Shown piece by piece: positions 1 to 10,987 of a stretch of DNA of 64,000 nt. Made by a program: the position numbers and the translations under genes. The stretch spans positions 1,537,631-1,601,630 of the forward strand of contig NW_027062693.1 in NCBI RefSeq assembly GCF_032884065.1, written 5' to 3'. This stretch comes from Artemia franciscana. Its lineage: Eukaryota > Arthropoda > Branchiopoda > Anostraca > Artemiidae. How positions within the stretch are numbered: position 1 is the stretch's first letter; each line of letters opens with the position of its first letter. The notes below the pieces were generated by a model. That model saw nothing but the letters and a program-made list of their open reading frames with translations. It did no database searches and was not told the DNA's origin.

Positions 1-235
1 GTGAAAAAAATTATTTTTTTATTTAATTTCTGAACGTTTTTGAATTAATGCTCTCTCCACAAAAACTCTTTTGAGTTTTGATTTTGGCTCTCCGCACATG
101 AATAATTAAAATGAAAATTGCGTATTAATATTTATTGGCCAAATGGCTTTCTCATAGTTTAAATCGGAAAATTTTGTGAAAAAAGGAGCGGGTGAGGAGG
201 CCTAGTTACTCTCCAAGATTTTGATTACTTAAAAA
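1..235. repeat. direct repeat, copy of 1036-1272
   Basis: The first 235 bases match 1036-1272 almost base for base and then diverge after a shared TTACTTAAAAA. The second copy lies inside a complete modular repeat (about 790-2450), so the first is a partial, recently made copy. About 800 bases of other sequence separate them. Confidence 0.85.
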
Positions 236-359
236 TGACATTAGTTTGAAGATAGTACAAATTAATTTTGTTTTTATCCTTAAAAAAAAGAGCATTATGT
301 TAATAGAGCAAAATACAAAAATCAGCCAGTTGTAGTAATTTGTCCTAATGTTATTAATT

Positions 360-475
360 TATAAGACATTTTTCCTCAGAATATGTTGTTTTTTTTTTAA
401 GTAAAGAGCTGCATTAAACCACATATGAGGAAAAATGACATAAAATAGTCTTACCAAGCGTAAGACTACCACAAA
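360..475 (+). repeat. dispersed repeat fragment related to 38990-39075
   Basis: The stretch with 'agagctgcattaaacc' and 'taccaagcgtaagactacc' corresponds to 'cgagctccattaaacc' and 'taccaagcataaaactacc' at 38990-39075, inside the intron of the tail-collar gene. This shows that part of that intron is repetitive DNA. Confidence 0.55.
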
Positions 476-559
476 TTACCACCAATAAATAAACGAAACC
501 TAAAAAGAAAGGAATTCAGAGACAGTGCTAAAGCACTACGTATTGTAAAACCCATAAGG

Positions 560-780
560 CTTCAATTTTTTATTACTTGTTTATTATTTATTTTACACTG
601 AATATGAAAAGAGTGGTCGTATGAAGTCTGGAGGGGTTCATTCAATAGGAAGTCAGAAGTTTTAATGTTGTTTTTAAGGGTCAAAAGTGATTGAAAATCA
701 ACTAGCCCCCCCCCCAAGCTCTTTTTTCCTCAAATATTTTCTATAAAGTTTTGAGATTAATTAAATAAGATTAAATAAAA
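560..780 (+). repeat. single unit of the ~250-bp array family
   Basis: It contains the family's landmarks: a 'ggggttcattc' box, 'gggtcaaaagtgattg', 'aactagcccccc', a T-rich piece and 'tttgagatt'. The same order occurs in tandem at 19.1-20.2 kb. Related degraded units continue at about 2500-2930. Confidence 0.5.
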
Positions 781-789
781 AATAACAAT

Positions 790-2450
790 TTTTTTAACGG
801 AAAGTAAGGAGCGACATTTAAACTTAAAACGAACAAAAATTACTCCCTATATGAAAGGGATTTTTCCTCCTCAATGCCCGGCTATTTACGCTAAACTTTG
901 ACTCTTTCTCTTAACTCTACTTTGAAATCAGTAAAAACTTTAGCGAAAAGAACGGGGTGTTGAGGAGGAAAAGCCCCTTTCGTATACGGAATAGTTTTTG
1001 TTCATTTTAATTTTTAGTGTCGCTCCTTACTTTCAGTGAAAAAAATTATTTTTTTATTTAATTTCTGAACGTTTTTGAATTAATGCTCTCTCCACAAAAA
1101 CTCTTTTGAGTTTTGATTTTGGCTCTCCGCACATGAATAATTAAAATGAAAATTGCGTATTAATATTTATTGGCCAAATGGCTTTCTCATAGTTTAAATC
1201 GGAAAATTTTGTGAAAAAAGGAGCGGGTGAGGAGGCCTAGTTACTCTCCAAGATTTTGATTACTTAAAAAGGCAACTAAAACTTTTAATTTTTGACTAAC
1301 ATTTTCATTAATAAAAAAAACGTAAATTACAAATCAACATACGTAACAAACTTCTACATTCTTATGTTTTTGTTACGTGTATATATGAGGAGGTTCACCC
1401 CCTCGTCAATACCTTGCTCTTTACACTAAAGCTTAAATTTTGTCCCAATTCCTTAAGAATGACCCCTGAATCACAAAGGATGTAGAATAAATAGATGAGA
1501 TTACTAAACATACTTTAGCGTAAAGAGCGAGGTATTAGGAGGAGGTGAACCCCTCGTATGCGTAATAATTCATGTTCGTTTTGAGTTTAATGCTGTTCCT
1601 TACTTTCAGTTGAAAAACTTTTCATATTTATTTTTCATTGTTTATTTTTAAATAAGGCCAGAAAATCCTGCGCCCCCTTCATTGAAATTCTCTTCCCCCA
1701 TGACAAATTTCTCCATGGAAAGGTCCTCCCACTTAAACCCCCATCGATGTCTTCCCCCAAGAACCAAAAAAAACCTTTAAACGTCCGTACACTTCCCAAT
1801 AACCATCACTGTATGTAAACACTGGACAAAGTTGGTAACTTGCAGCCCCTCCCACGGAGACCGTTGGGGAGTAAGTCGTCCCCATAGGTATAGTTATTAG
1901 GTTTTTCGCCTCTAACGAATAAAATGACTATCTCAGAATTTTGATCCCGTGACTTTGGGGGAAAATGTGCGTGGGAGGGAGCCTAGATCCCCTCCAATTT
2001 TTGGTCACTTTAAAAGGGCACTAGAATTCTTAATTCTCGTTAGAATGAGCCCTCTTGCAACATTCTAGGACCACTGGGTCGATACGACTATCCCCGGAAA
2101 AAAAACTAATACAAAAAAAACAAAAAAAAACACGCACCAGTGATCGGTCTTGTGGCAAAAAATACGAACATCCACATTTTTCTAGATAGGAGCTTGAAAC
2201 TTCTACAGTGGGGTTCTCTGTTACGCTGAATATGATGGTGTGATTTTCGTTCAGATTCTATGACTTTTTGTTTGGGGGGGAGGGTCCACTATTTTCTAAA
2301 ATAAGGTAAATTTTCTCAGGCTCCTAACTTTTGATGGGTAAGACTAAACTTGATGAAACTTATATTTTTAAAATTAGCATTAAAATGCAATTCTTTTCAT
2401 GTAACTATTGGCATCAAACAGTTCGTTACCACGAACTGTTTGAAATAGTA
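790..2450 (+). mobile_element. modular inverted-repeat element, copy A (non-coding)
   Basis: This is a non-autonomous element of about 1.7 kb with no ORF of note. It starts with a long imperfect hairpin (about 790-1040) whose arms both carry the GTAAGGAGCGAC motif and the 'ctttagcg...agagcgggg' core. A second hairpin follows (about 1395-1560), then a shared body. It ends in a short palindrome of the form CAGTTCGT-tacc-ACGAACTG at about 2420-2445. Copy A lacks a short segment just before the end palindrome that other copies keep. The class is uncertain; a fold-back or MITE-like element is the closest description. Confidence 0.7.
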
Positions 2451-2934
2451 TTATGATCAGATAGCAAAGCTTTTGGGTCAACACAAATTCCCAGATCCCG
2501 GGGGCAAGTTTTGTAGTTTATACCCTTGGGTTATATAAAGTTTTATATAAGAAATAGTCGTGGGTAATTGGAAATTGCTCTAAGACCCTTCTTAGGAGTC
2601 AAAAAGCGATCGGAAGGTCATCTAAATCCTTTTTACATTCTATAAAATTTTGAAATAAGCAGTTCGTTCAGAATAGTTAAATTATTAAATAGCAAAGACT
2701 CTGGGGTCCAAACAAACTTTTAGAGCCTCAGGGCACAGTTTGTAAAATGTGCCAAACGGGCATATTAGGTTTCAATTTACAAGGAGGTCATGTAAGCTTC
2801 AGGGCGGGCTAATTTGATTGGAAATTTAAAGTTCAACTTCTACATTTAAGGTTCAAAAGTGATTGGAGGGTATCTACCGTACCCTACCCTTCCTCCCCCA
2901 AATCGGGCCCTCTTTTACTAAATTCAAGTCGTAA

Positions 2935-3240
2935 AGGCGTAAAAACTACTACGGTTTGCCCTCAATCAATACCGTCCTCTGCCATGTAATAACAACTACT
3001 AAGGTCCTCCCCCATGGTCTCCGTTTGTACTGCAGTCGCCCCTACCTAGCTCTATATCGGTAACACTTTCCCCCTTCCTGGGTCTCCATATCTTCTATGG
3101 TACCCCTTAATCTAGTTCCTTATCAATACTAGGGTCGCCCCTGCCACAGTGTATTATTACGTAATACGGTCCCACCCAGGCCTCTATATGTCCTAGGGTT
3201 CTATCCATACTGCATTGGTCAAAGTATTGTTTTAGGGCAG
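2935..3240 (+). repeat. degenerate ~33-bp minisatellite
   Basis: Units of the type 'ctagggtcgcccctacc' followed by 'tctatatgta' recur about eight or nine times with many substitutions, for example near 3000, 3035, 3070, 3130 and 3165. No coding frame runs through it. Confidence 0.6.
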
Positions 3241-3528
3241 GACACTATTAATTAACTAGATATTCAAGTTATTTCAGCTGAAGGCGAAATATCTCTATCC
3301 ATTATAGGTACTACAGTTGAGCCAACCATTTTTTATCCTATTAATTTTACTATACCATCCATTTTGCTCAAATTTTGGAAATAAATTAAGCCGATCTTTT
3401 CTCGTCATAGAGAAGTAAACTTTTTATTGTCATGGAAACTCAGTCTTCTAAAAGTAAACAAAGGATATGCACCAGTTCAGATAATGAATTCTAACAGCTC
3501 AGTAGCTTATCACGGATTCTTACAGAGA

Positions 3529-4336
3529 AGATAACACCAAAATGGATTTTTGTTCACAAAATTAGTTCACAAATAATTTATAAAACAAAGTGACTATAAA
3601 TCAAACACTACTTTCGACTGCATGAAAGCCCAAATGGGCTTGTAAAGACAGTCAAAGTCATTTTATTCTTCAAATCAACTTCATCTATACTACTTTAAAA
3701 AAAAAGAGAAAAAAAAAACACTGAAAAAAAAACATGCTGTCGTCTCACAACTTCCAATCATTATAACAAACACATTTTTTTTCTTTTTTTTCAAAGCTGG
3801 TCTGTCAAGAAGTGTTTCTTCAGGTGTGCCTTGATTTGGGGTATACTTACCGCACATTGAATCCCCCAGGATTGGAACTCCGAACGGTAGGACCCATATG
3901 CTTTATTGTACTAGTAGTAGTAGTATTAATTTATTTTCCAAAAGAAATAACAGAGACAAAATCAATCGGTAGCACTCCAAAAGTGTCGCTTTCGAGGGTG
4001 TGCTACTAACAAAAATAACATAAAATTAAGAGAAAAAATGAAAAAAAAACAAAAAAAACAACAATGAGTTAATCTATAATAAGCAGAAGGGTCAAACCGT
4101 GTATCGAGAAAAAATGTTACATAAATAATTCATACACAATAAAAACATAATATCATGATCAGGATGCAAAAAAAAAAGCTTTAAACAATTATTGCCAATA
4201 TTAAAACTATCAATCTCAATCTATTTCAATGGTATACCGAACCATTACCAAGCAATCCCAACCTTGAACATTCGATCTTTCCGAAAACTTCTTGTAAAAG
4301 ATTTTGAAACGTACCCATAGAACGTACCCATAGTTT
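3529..4336 (-). repeat. non-LTR retrotransposon 3' region, copy 1 of 3
   Basis: This block from 'gataacaccaaaatgg' to 'cgtacccatag' is nearly identical to 5797-6570, where it continues into the broken non-LTR element at 6.5-8.5 kb. It therefore represents that element's 3' end, read on the minus strand. It stops at a 13-bp local duplication of 'aacgtacccatag' and runs into T-rich DNA. The 65-residue frame inside it is not a gene. Confidence 0.75.
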
Positions 4337-4582
4337 TTTTAGTTTTTTTTCTTTTTTCTTTTTTTTTCTTTTTATTTTTTTTTAGTTTTGTTTTTCTCCT
4401 TTATTTTTCTTTTTTTTTCCTTTTTTTCATTTTATTTTTTTTGTAGTTTTCTAGCTTTTTTTTATATATATAGTTTTTTTTTAGTTTTTTAGCTTTTTTA
4501 GTTTTTTTATTAGTTTTTATTTTTTTTTCTTTTTAGTTTTTTGGTAGTTTTTACCTTTTTTTAGTTTTTTTAGTTTTTTTTT
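4330..4582. repeat. T-rich low-complexity tract
   Basis: About 250 bases consist mainly of T runs broken by 'ag' or 'ac', in a loose (T)n-AG pattern. It lies between the truncated retrotransposon 3' copy and Helitron-derived minisatellite. Confidence 0.85.
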
Positions 4583-4855
4583 ACTTATGTCCTGGTCGTC
4601 ATTTATACTCCCTGTGTCCCGGTCGTCATTTGTGTCCCGGTGCTTTGTTGATGGTGATTGCTAATCGAACATTCCTTGTGTCCTGGTCGCTTGCTCTTTG
4701 AGTTTCCCGGTCGTCATTTATATTCCCTATGTGGCGGTGTCCCGGTCGTCATTTGTGTCCCGATGTCCCGGTCTGTAATTTCGTTAGTTGGAAACATGAC
4801 GTCAGCCGACACAGAAACATGACGTCACCTGATCCACAGATCCACAGACAGACAA

Positions 4856-4958
<103 letters not shown>

Positions 4959-5299
4959 TAGCGTCATTTATATATCACCCCTGTATCCCCCAGTGTCCCT
5001 TTTGTAGTTGTTTCCCTGCGTCCCGGTCGTCATTTATATTCCCTGTGTCCCGGTCGTTATTTGTGTCCCGGTGTCCCAGTCTATAATTTCTCTTTGAGTG
5101 TCCCGTTCATCATTTATATTCCCTGTGTCACGGTCGTCATCTGTGTCCCGGTCTGTAATTTCGTCAGTCGACAAACATGACGTCAGTCAACAAATAACTT
5201 CATGACGGGATATTGGTCAATCCTTATAATGACGTCAGTCGACAAACATTACATCAGTCGACACACTAACATGACGTCAGTCAACAGACAGACAAGCAA

Positions 5300-5301
<2 letters not shown>

Positions 5302-5339
<38 letters not shown>
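5302..5339. repeat. (TA)n microsatellite
   Basis: About 38 bases of TA at the presumed 5' end of the minus-strand Helitron fragment, next to a duplicated 'gataacacc'. Confidence 0.95.
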
Positions 5340-5341
<2 letters not shown>

Positions 5342-5361
5342 TAACACCATATATATATATA

Positions 5362-5796
5362 GATAACACCAAAATGGATTTTTTTTCACAAAATTAGTTC
5401 ACAAATAATTTATAAAACAAAGTGACTATAAATCAAACACTACTTTCGACTGCATGAAAGCCCAAATGGGCTTGTAAAGACAGTCAAAGTCATTTTATTC
5501 TTCAAATCAACTTCATCTATACTACTTTAAAAAAAAAGAGAAAAAAAAAACACTGAAAAAAAAACATGCTGTCGTCTCACAACTTCCAATCATTATAACA
5601 AACACATTTTTTTTCTTTTTTTTCAAAGCTGGTCTGTCAAGAAGTGTTTCTTCAGGTGTGCCTTGATTTGGGGTATACTTACCGCACATTGAATCCCCCA
5701 GGATTGGAACTCCGAACGGTAGGACCCATATGCTTTATTGTACTAGTAGTAGTAGTATTAATTTATTTTCCAAAAGAAATAACAGAGACAAAATCA
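5362..5796 (-). repeat. non-LTR 3' region, copy 2 of 3
   Basis: Near-identical to 3532-3960. It joins the third copy at about 5797 across short 'acagagacaaa' microhomology, so it looks like a tandem duplication rather than a new insertion. Confidence 0.75.
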
Positions 5797-6570
5797 AAAT
5801 CAAAAACAGAGACAAATAATTTATAAAACAAAGTGACTATAAATCAAACACTACTTTCGACTGCATGAAAGCCCAAATGGGCTTGTAAAGACAGTCAAAG
5901 TCATTTTATTCTTCAAATCAACTTCATCTATACTACTTTAAAAAAAAAGAGAAAAAAAAAACACTGAAAAAAAAAACATGCTGTCGTCTCATAACTTCCA
6001 ATCATTATAACAAACACATTTTTTTTTCTTTTTTTTCAAAGCTGGTCTGTCAAGAAGTTTTTCTTCAGGCGTGCCTTGAATTGGGGTATACTTACCGCAC
6101 ATTGAATCCCCCAGGATTCGAACTCCGAACGGTAGGACCCATATGCTTTATTGTAGTAGTAGTAGTAGTATTAATTTATTTTCCAAAAGAAATAACAGAG
6201 ACAAAATCAATCGGTAGAACTCCAAAAGTGTCGCTTTCGAGGGTGTGCTACTAACAAAAATAACATAAAATTAAGAGAAAAAATGAAAAAAAAACAAAAA
6301 AAAAACAATGAGTTAATCTATAATAAGCAGAAGGGTCAAAACGTGTATCGAGAAAAAATGTTACATAAATAATTCATACACAATAAAAACATAATATCAT
6401 GATCAGGATGCAAAAAAAAAGCTTTAAACAATTATTGCCAATATTAAAACTATCAATCTCAATCTATTTCAATGGTATACCGAACCATTACCAAGCAATC
6501 CCAACCATGAACATTCGATCTTTCCGAAAACTTCTTGTAAAAGATTTTGAAACGTACCCATAGAACGTGT
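5797..6570 (-). repeat. non-LTR 3' region, copy 3 of 3, joined to its element
   Basis: The third copy of the 3' block. Unlike copy 1 it continues past 'cgtacccatagaacg' into the coding remains of a non-LTR element at 6459-8530, which identifies the origin of the other two. Confidence 0.75.
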
Positions 6571-8530
6571 AAAACCTGAAGGTGTAGTATTTCACTATTG
6601 GCTTGCCAACACTTCCGAACTTCTTGTATCATACTCGTGTTAAAAGTATTCCTTTTAAATAAGTCAGAAAACCCCTTTGGGCCAATATTGTTCAAACACT
6701 GATGTATAAACGTTCCAATCTGGTAATCTCTAATTTGTTCTACGTTTAAAATACCAAACTTTAAAATAATAGATTCAGTACTAACAGCGCCTCTTTCATA
6801 CTGCCTTGTTTTGTTGCATCTGTACTTTTTTGAAATTACCGTAAAAACTGCTAGCCCAAAGTGAATAACCGTTTTATTTGTATTGAGTTATTAAAGAATG
6901 ATACAGAATAATAATGACACTGGTTGGAAAAACATTTTTAAAGCGACGCAGTATTCCAACACCTCTTGAGACTTTAGAAGACACAATATCACTATGCTTT
7001 TTCCATGACAAATTAAAATCAATAAAAATTCCCAGATAACGTGTTTCTTCTATTCGGTCAATTACCACTCCAATAAATATGATTGGCTGCGGCAACTCTC
7101 CGTGTGTTCCAGTTCTTTTGAATATCATGTAGTTGGTCTTTTTAGCATTCACAGCAAGTAAGCTCTCGGACACGAGTGAATGCAGACAGCAGAGCACATT
7201 ATTTGCATTATCTACTAATTCCTGTACTGTCTTGTCAGTAACTAAAATGGCAATCTCATCCGAAAATGATGTCAGAAGCCCTACTATATAAAATCTCTTA
7301 GAATCAACATAAATAAAATACATCAGGGGAAATAAATTGAACCTTGTGGCACACCACATGCTATGTCATCAGTACTCGACTTTTTATGCTCTATGCACAC
7401 ACTCAATTTTCTTCCTCTCAGGCAAGATTCAAACCATTTAAGACATGTTCCACGATCTCCAAGACCGCTCAATCCATTTAAAAGTATACTAAAAACCACT
7501 ATATTAAAAGCTTTTTTAAAATCAATAAAAATAGATAAAACTTATAGTTTTATAACTTTTCAAAAGTTATCGATGGATCTGTCTGTTCAAAAACTGTTTC
7601 CCATGAGACTACACTTATTTCTTCTCTAAATCTCTGAATATTCTCACTTTCCAGTTCTCGGATAAACGCTCGGTTTTTCCTCTTCCGTGGTGGAGCATTC
7701 TAATTGGAACTTGGTTAAAACTGGGAAATGGTCAGACACTGGCGTCAGCAATACATCCGCATATGTTGAATTGATTCTTTTTGATGACACGAAAAAATTA
7801 TCAATTAATACCGCTGATTTCTCGGTCAATCTTGTAGGCAACGTAACAACTGGGTAAAGGTCATCAGCAAACCTAAGGTTTAGAAATTCTAGACTATCTC
7901 CACTAGCATTCAAAAGATTATAATTAAAATCACCCATACACACAAATTCATTTCCAGACTTTTTAACTTTCGGCAATAGGTACTCAAATCCATTGGAAGA
8001 ATCATCAAAGCTCGCTGTCGGAGGCTTATACACTACCGTAAACATTGTTATTTTTCGAGCCATTTTTCCACCATTGTGCGCATTAAAATCTACCTCAATT
8101 GAAACACTTTCGAACTTACCCTCTATCCATACATCAAGGTCTTCTCTCAGGTTATGCTCCAGCTGTTTTTTTTTTTGCCAAAAAAGTAACTCCATCTCTT
8201 GACGGACCAGTGCGACATCTTAAAACCAATTTATAACCTGAAAATTATGTGAACCTGAAAAACCGTGCTAGAAGATCAACAATCTTATAATATGAACTTG
8301 TCACGTGGCAGTTCCAACAACATACTCTAAAATCAACAAAACTAAGAAGTTTTCTAAGTTCTGACATCTCAACTTAAGTACTTAATCGCATAGGCTTATA
8401 ACTCAATCCTCTGTCATCTGTTGCAATATTGGATGCTAGAAACGTATTAATAGTAAGAGGATTTTTCTCCAATAAATTCAGAAGCGACTGTGTATCCTTA
8501 ACTTCTTGACCTAATAGTAGGACAAAAAAA
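6459..8530 (-). pseudogene. broken non-LTR retrotransposon ORF2 (endonuclease + reverse transcriptase)
   Basis: Reading the minus strand, 8530-8200 gives a degraded endonuclease start (VCCWNC, matching AWNCN in the element at 57 kb). Then 8195-7644 gives the rest of an APE-type endonuclease with DVWIEGKFES, VVYKPP, MGDFNYNLL, LIDNFF and SDHFP. A fragment at about 7640-7365 has the RT motif CGVPQGS. Then 7359-6874 has IYVDS and FSDE where the catalytic FADD should be. Finally 6695-6459 carries a C-terminal NNIGP piece. Most of the RT fingers and palm before CGVPQGS are deleted, and several frameshifts separate the parts. It is Jockey/CR1-like by motif style. The element cannot be active. Confidence 0.85.
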
Positions 8531-9270
8531 ACTTAGACAAAAAGCTTATAAATAAGGACGAAACGCACATGAAGAAAAGAGAAAGAAGTAAATGAATTTG
8601 TTCAAAAAAACTTCATCATCACATTATTCATATGCAGTCAGCCATTGTCTTAATCCTGCTTAGAGCAGATTGGCCGGGAACTTTAGCGAGTACCTGTCCC
8701 TTGTCCAACCCTGCATTGACCTTTCCATAACAGTATCTAGCGGCACAAACAATGTTTATAACTTTTTTTTTCGAGTCTAGAGAAAACATTTGTATATACT
8801 TTTAACAAAAAAAAATGATTATGATTTTTATTTGAAGTATGAAATAAAAATGGTACACCTATGAGAGTCAAGATATTTCTTTTAGAAAACAACTTTTTTA
8901 ATCACATTTTTTTTCCTGACATAACATTTTTAGACCAGATCTTTTTCAGTTTTTCATGTCTCTAAAATAAAGAGTTTATAATTTTGTTTTTAACTTCGTA
9001 AAGACATTTCATTTTTTTCTTATTACTTCTTTTTTTCTAGTCTTATAAGGACACTGTGTATTTTTTAAATGAAAAATTAGTTTATGAATTTTTTGGGAGT
9101 ATGAAATGCAAATGGAATACATATTATAGTCGTAACGCGGTGAACGTATGAAGACTTTTAAATAACATATTTGTATGATTGATTTTTTCAGTTCATTTTG
9201 TTTTTAACAGAAATTTTTCGTCAATTTTTTTCCAATTCTTAAAAGCAAATATGATAGTCATGTTTTTTCT
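8531..9270. other. AT-rich stretch without a recognised gene
   Basis: Mostly poly-A and poly-T rich sequence. Two similar segments with 'gtatgaaat...aaatgg' near 8838 and 9099 hint at an old local duplication. No coding signal was seen. Confidence 0.5.
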
Positions 9271-9284
9271 TTTATTAAATAAAA

Positions 9285-10951
9285 AAAAAAGTTTTTTAAA
9301 TGAAAGTAAGGAGCGACACTAAAACTTAAAGCGAACAGAAATTACTCCGTATATGAAAGGGGCTTTTCCTTCTCAACGCCCCGCTCTTTACGCTAAAATT
9401 TGACTCTTTCTCTTAACTCTACATTTAAAAACAGTAAAAAAAACTTTAGCGTAAAGAGCGGGGCGTTGAAAAGGAAAAGCCCCTTTCATATACGGATTAA
9501 TTTCTGTTCGTTTTAAGTTTTAATGTCGCTCCTTACTTTCATTTAAAAAACTTGTTTTTTTTATTTAATTTCTGAACGTTTTTGAATCAATGTATGTTTT
9601 GATTTTGGCTCTCCGCAGAGGAATAATTAAAACGAAATTTGTATATATATTTTTTTTTTGGCTAAATGGCTTTCTCATAATTTTGATCGAATGATTTTGA
9701 GAAAAAAAGAGCGGGGGAGGAAGCCTAGTTGCCCTCCGATTTTCGGTTAATTAAAAAGGCAACTAGAACTTTTAATTTTTTACGAATCTTTTTACAAGTA
9801 AAAGATATACGTAACTTATAAATTAGCTTACGTAAAGAACATTTGTATTCTTATGTTTTTATTACATATATGAGGGGGTTCGCCCCCTCGTCAGTACCTC
9901 GCTCTTTACACTAAAGCTTAAATTTTGTCCCAATTCATTAAGACTGACCCCTGAATCACAAAAGCCGCAGAATAAATAGTTGAAATTACTAAAAATACTT
10001 TAGCGTGAAGAGCGAGGTATTAGGAGGAGGTGAGCCCCTCACATGGGTAATAATTTCTGTTCGTTTTAAGTTTTAATACTGCTGCTTACTTCCAGCTGAA
10101 AAAACTTTTTCATTGTTTTTTTTTAAGTAATGCTAGTAAATGCTGCACTCCCTTCATGGATATTTTCTTCCCTCATGACAAATTCCTCGATGGAAAGTTC
10201 CCCCAGCATATCCCCCTCTTCTCAACCCCTGCCTCAAACCAAAAAATCCTCCTGAAAACGCCTGTACACTTCCCAATAGCCATTACCATATGTAAGCACT
10301 GGTCAAAGTTTTGAACTTGTAACCCCTTCCACGGGGACTCTGAGGGAGTAAGTCGTCCCCAAAGACATAGTTATAAGGTTTTTTGACTACGCTGAATAAA
10401 ATGGCTATCTCAGAATTTTGATCCGCTGACTTTTGGAAAATAATTAGCGTGGGAGGGGGCCTAGGTGCCCTCCAATTTTTTGGTCACTTATAAAGGGCAC
10501 TAGAACTTTTCATTTCCGTTAGAATGAGCCCTCTCGCAACATTCTAGGACAACTGGGTCGATACGATCACCCCTAGAAAAAAAAACAAAAAAACAAATAA
10601 ACACGCATCCGTGATCTGCCTTCTGGCAAAAAATATAAAATTCCACATTTTTGTAGATAGGAACTTCTACAGTAGGGTTCTCTGATACGCTGAATCTGAT
10701 GGTGTGATTTTCGTTAAGATTCTATGAATTTTAGGGGGTGTTTCCCCCTATTTTCTAAAATAACGCCAATTTTCTCAGGCTCGTAACTTTTGTGGGTAAG
10801 ATTAAATTTGATGAAACTTATATATTTAAAATCAGCATCAAAATGCAATTCTTGTGATGTAGCTATTGGTACCAAAATTCAAGTTTTTAGACTTTTGGTT
10901 ACTATTGAGCCGGGTCGCTCCTTACTACAGTTCGTTACCACGAACTGTTTA
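9285..10951 (+). mobile_element. modular inverted-repeat element, copy B
   Basis: A full-length copy of the family at 790-2450. Its hairpin 1 is at about 9295-9555, with arms sharing 'agtaaggagcgac' and 'gtcgctccttactt'. Hairpin 2 is at about 9875-10040, with arms sharing the 'acctcgctctttac' type core. It ends in the CAGTTCGT/ACGAACTG palindrome at 10929-10948. The body carries no protein-coding ORF. Confidence 0.8.
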
Positions 10952-10987
10952 ATGAATACAGCTTTTGTAATGTCATTTTTTTTCATG

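Noticed and set aside
6095-6135. B-box-like GAGTTCGAATCCTGG on the minus strand in the non-LTR 3' region
   Set aside because: No A box or T-arm pairing accompanies it, so a tRNA-derived origin is not supported.
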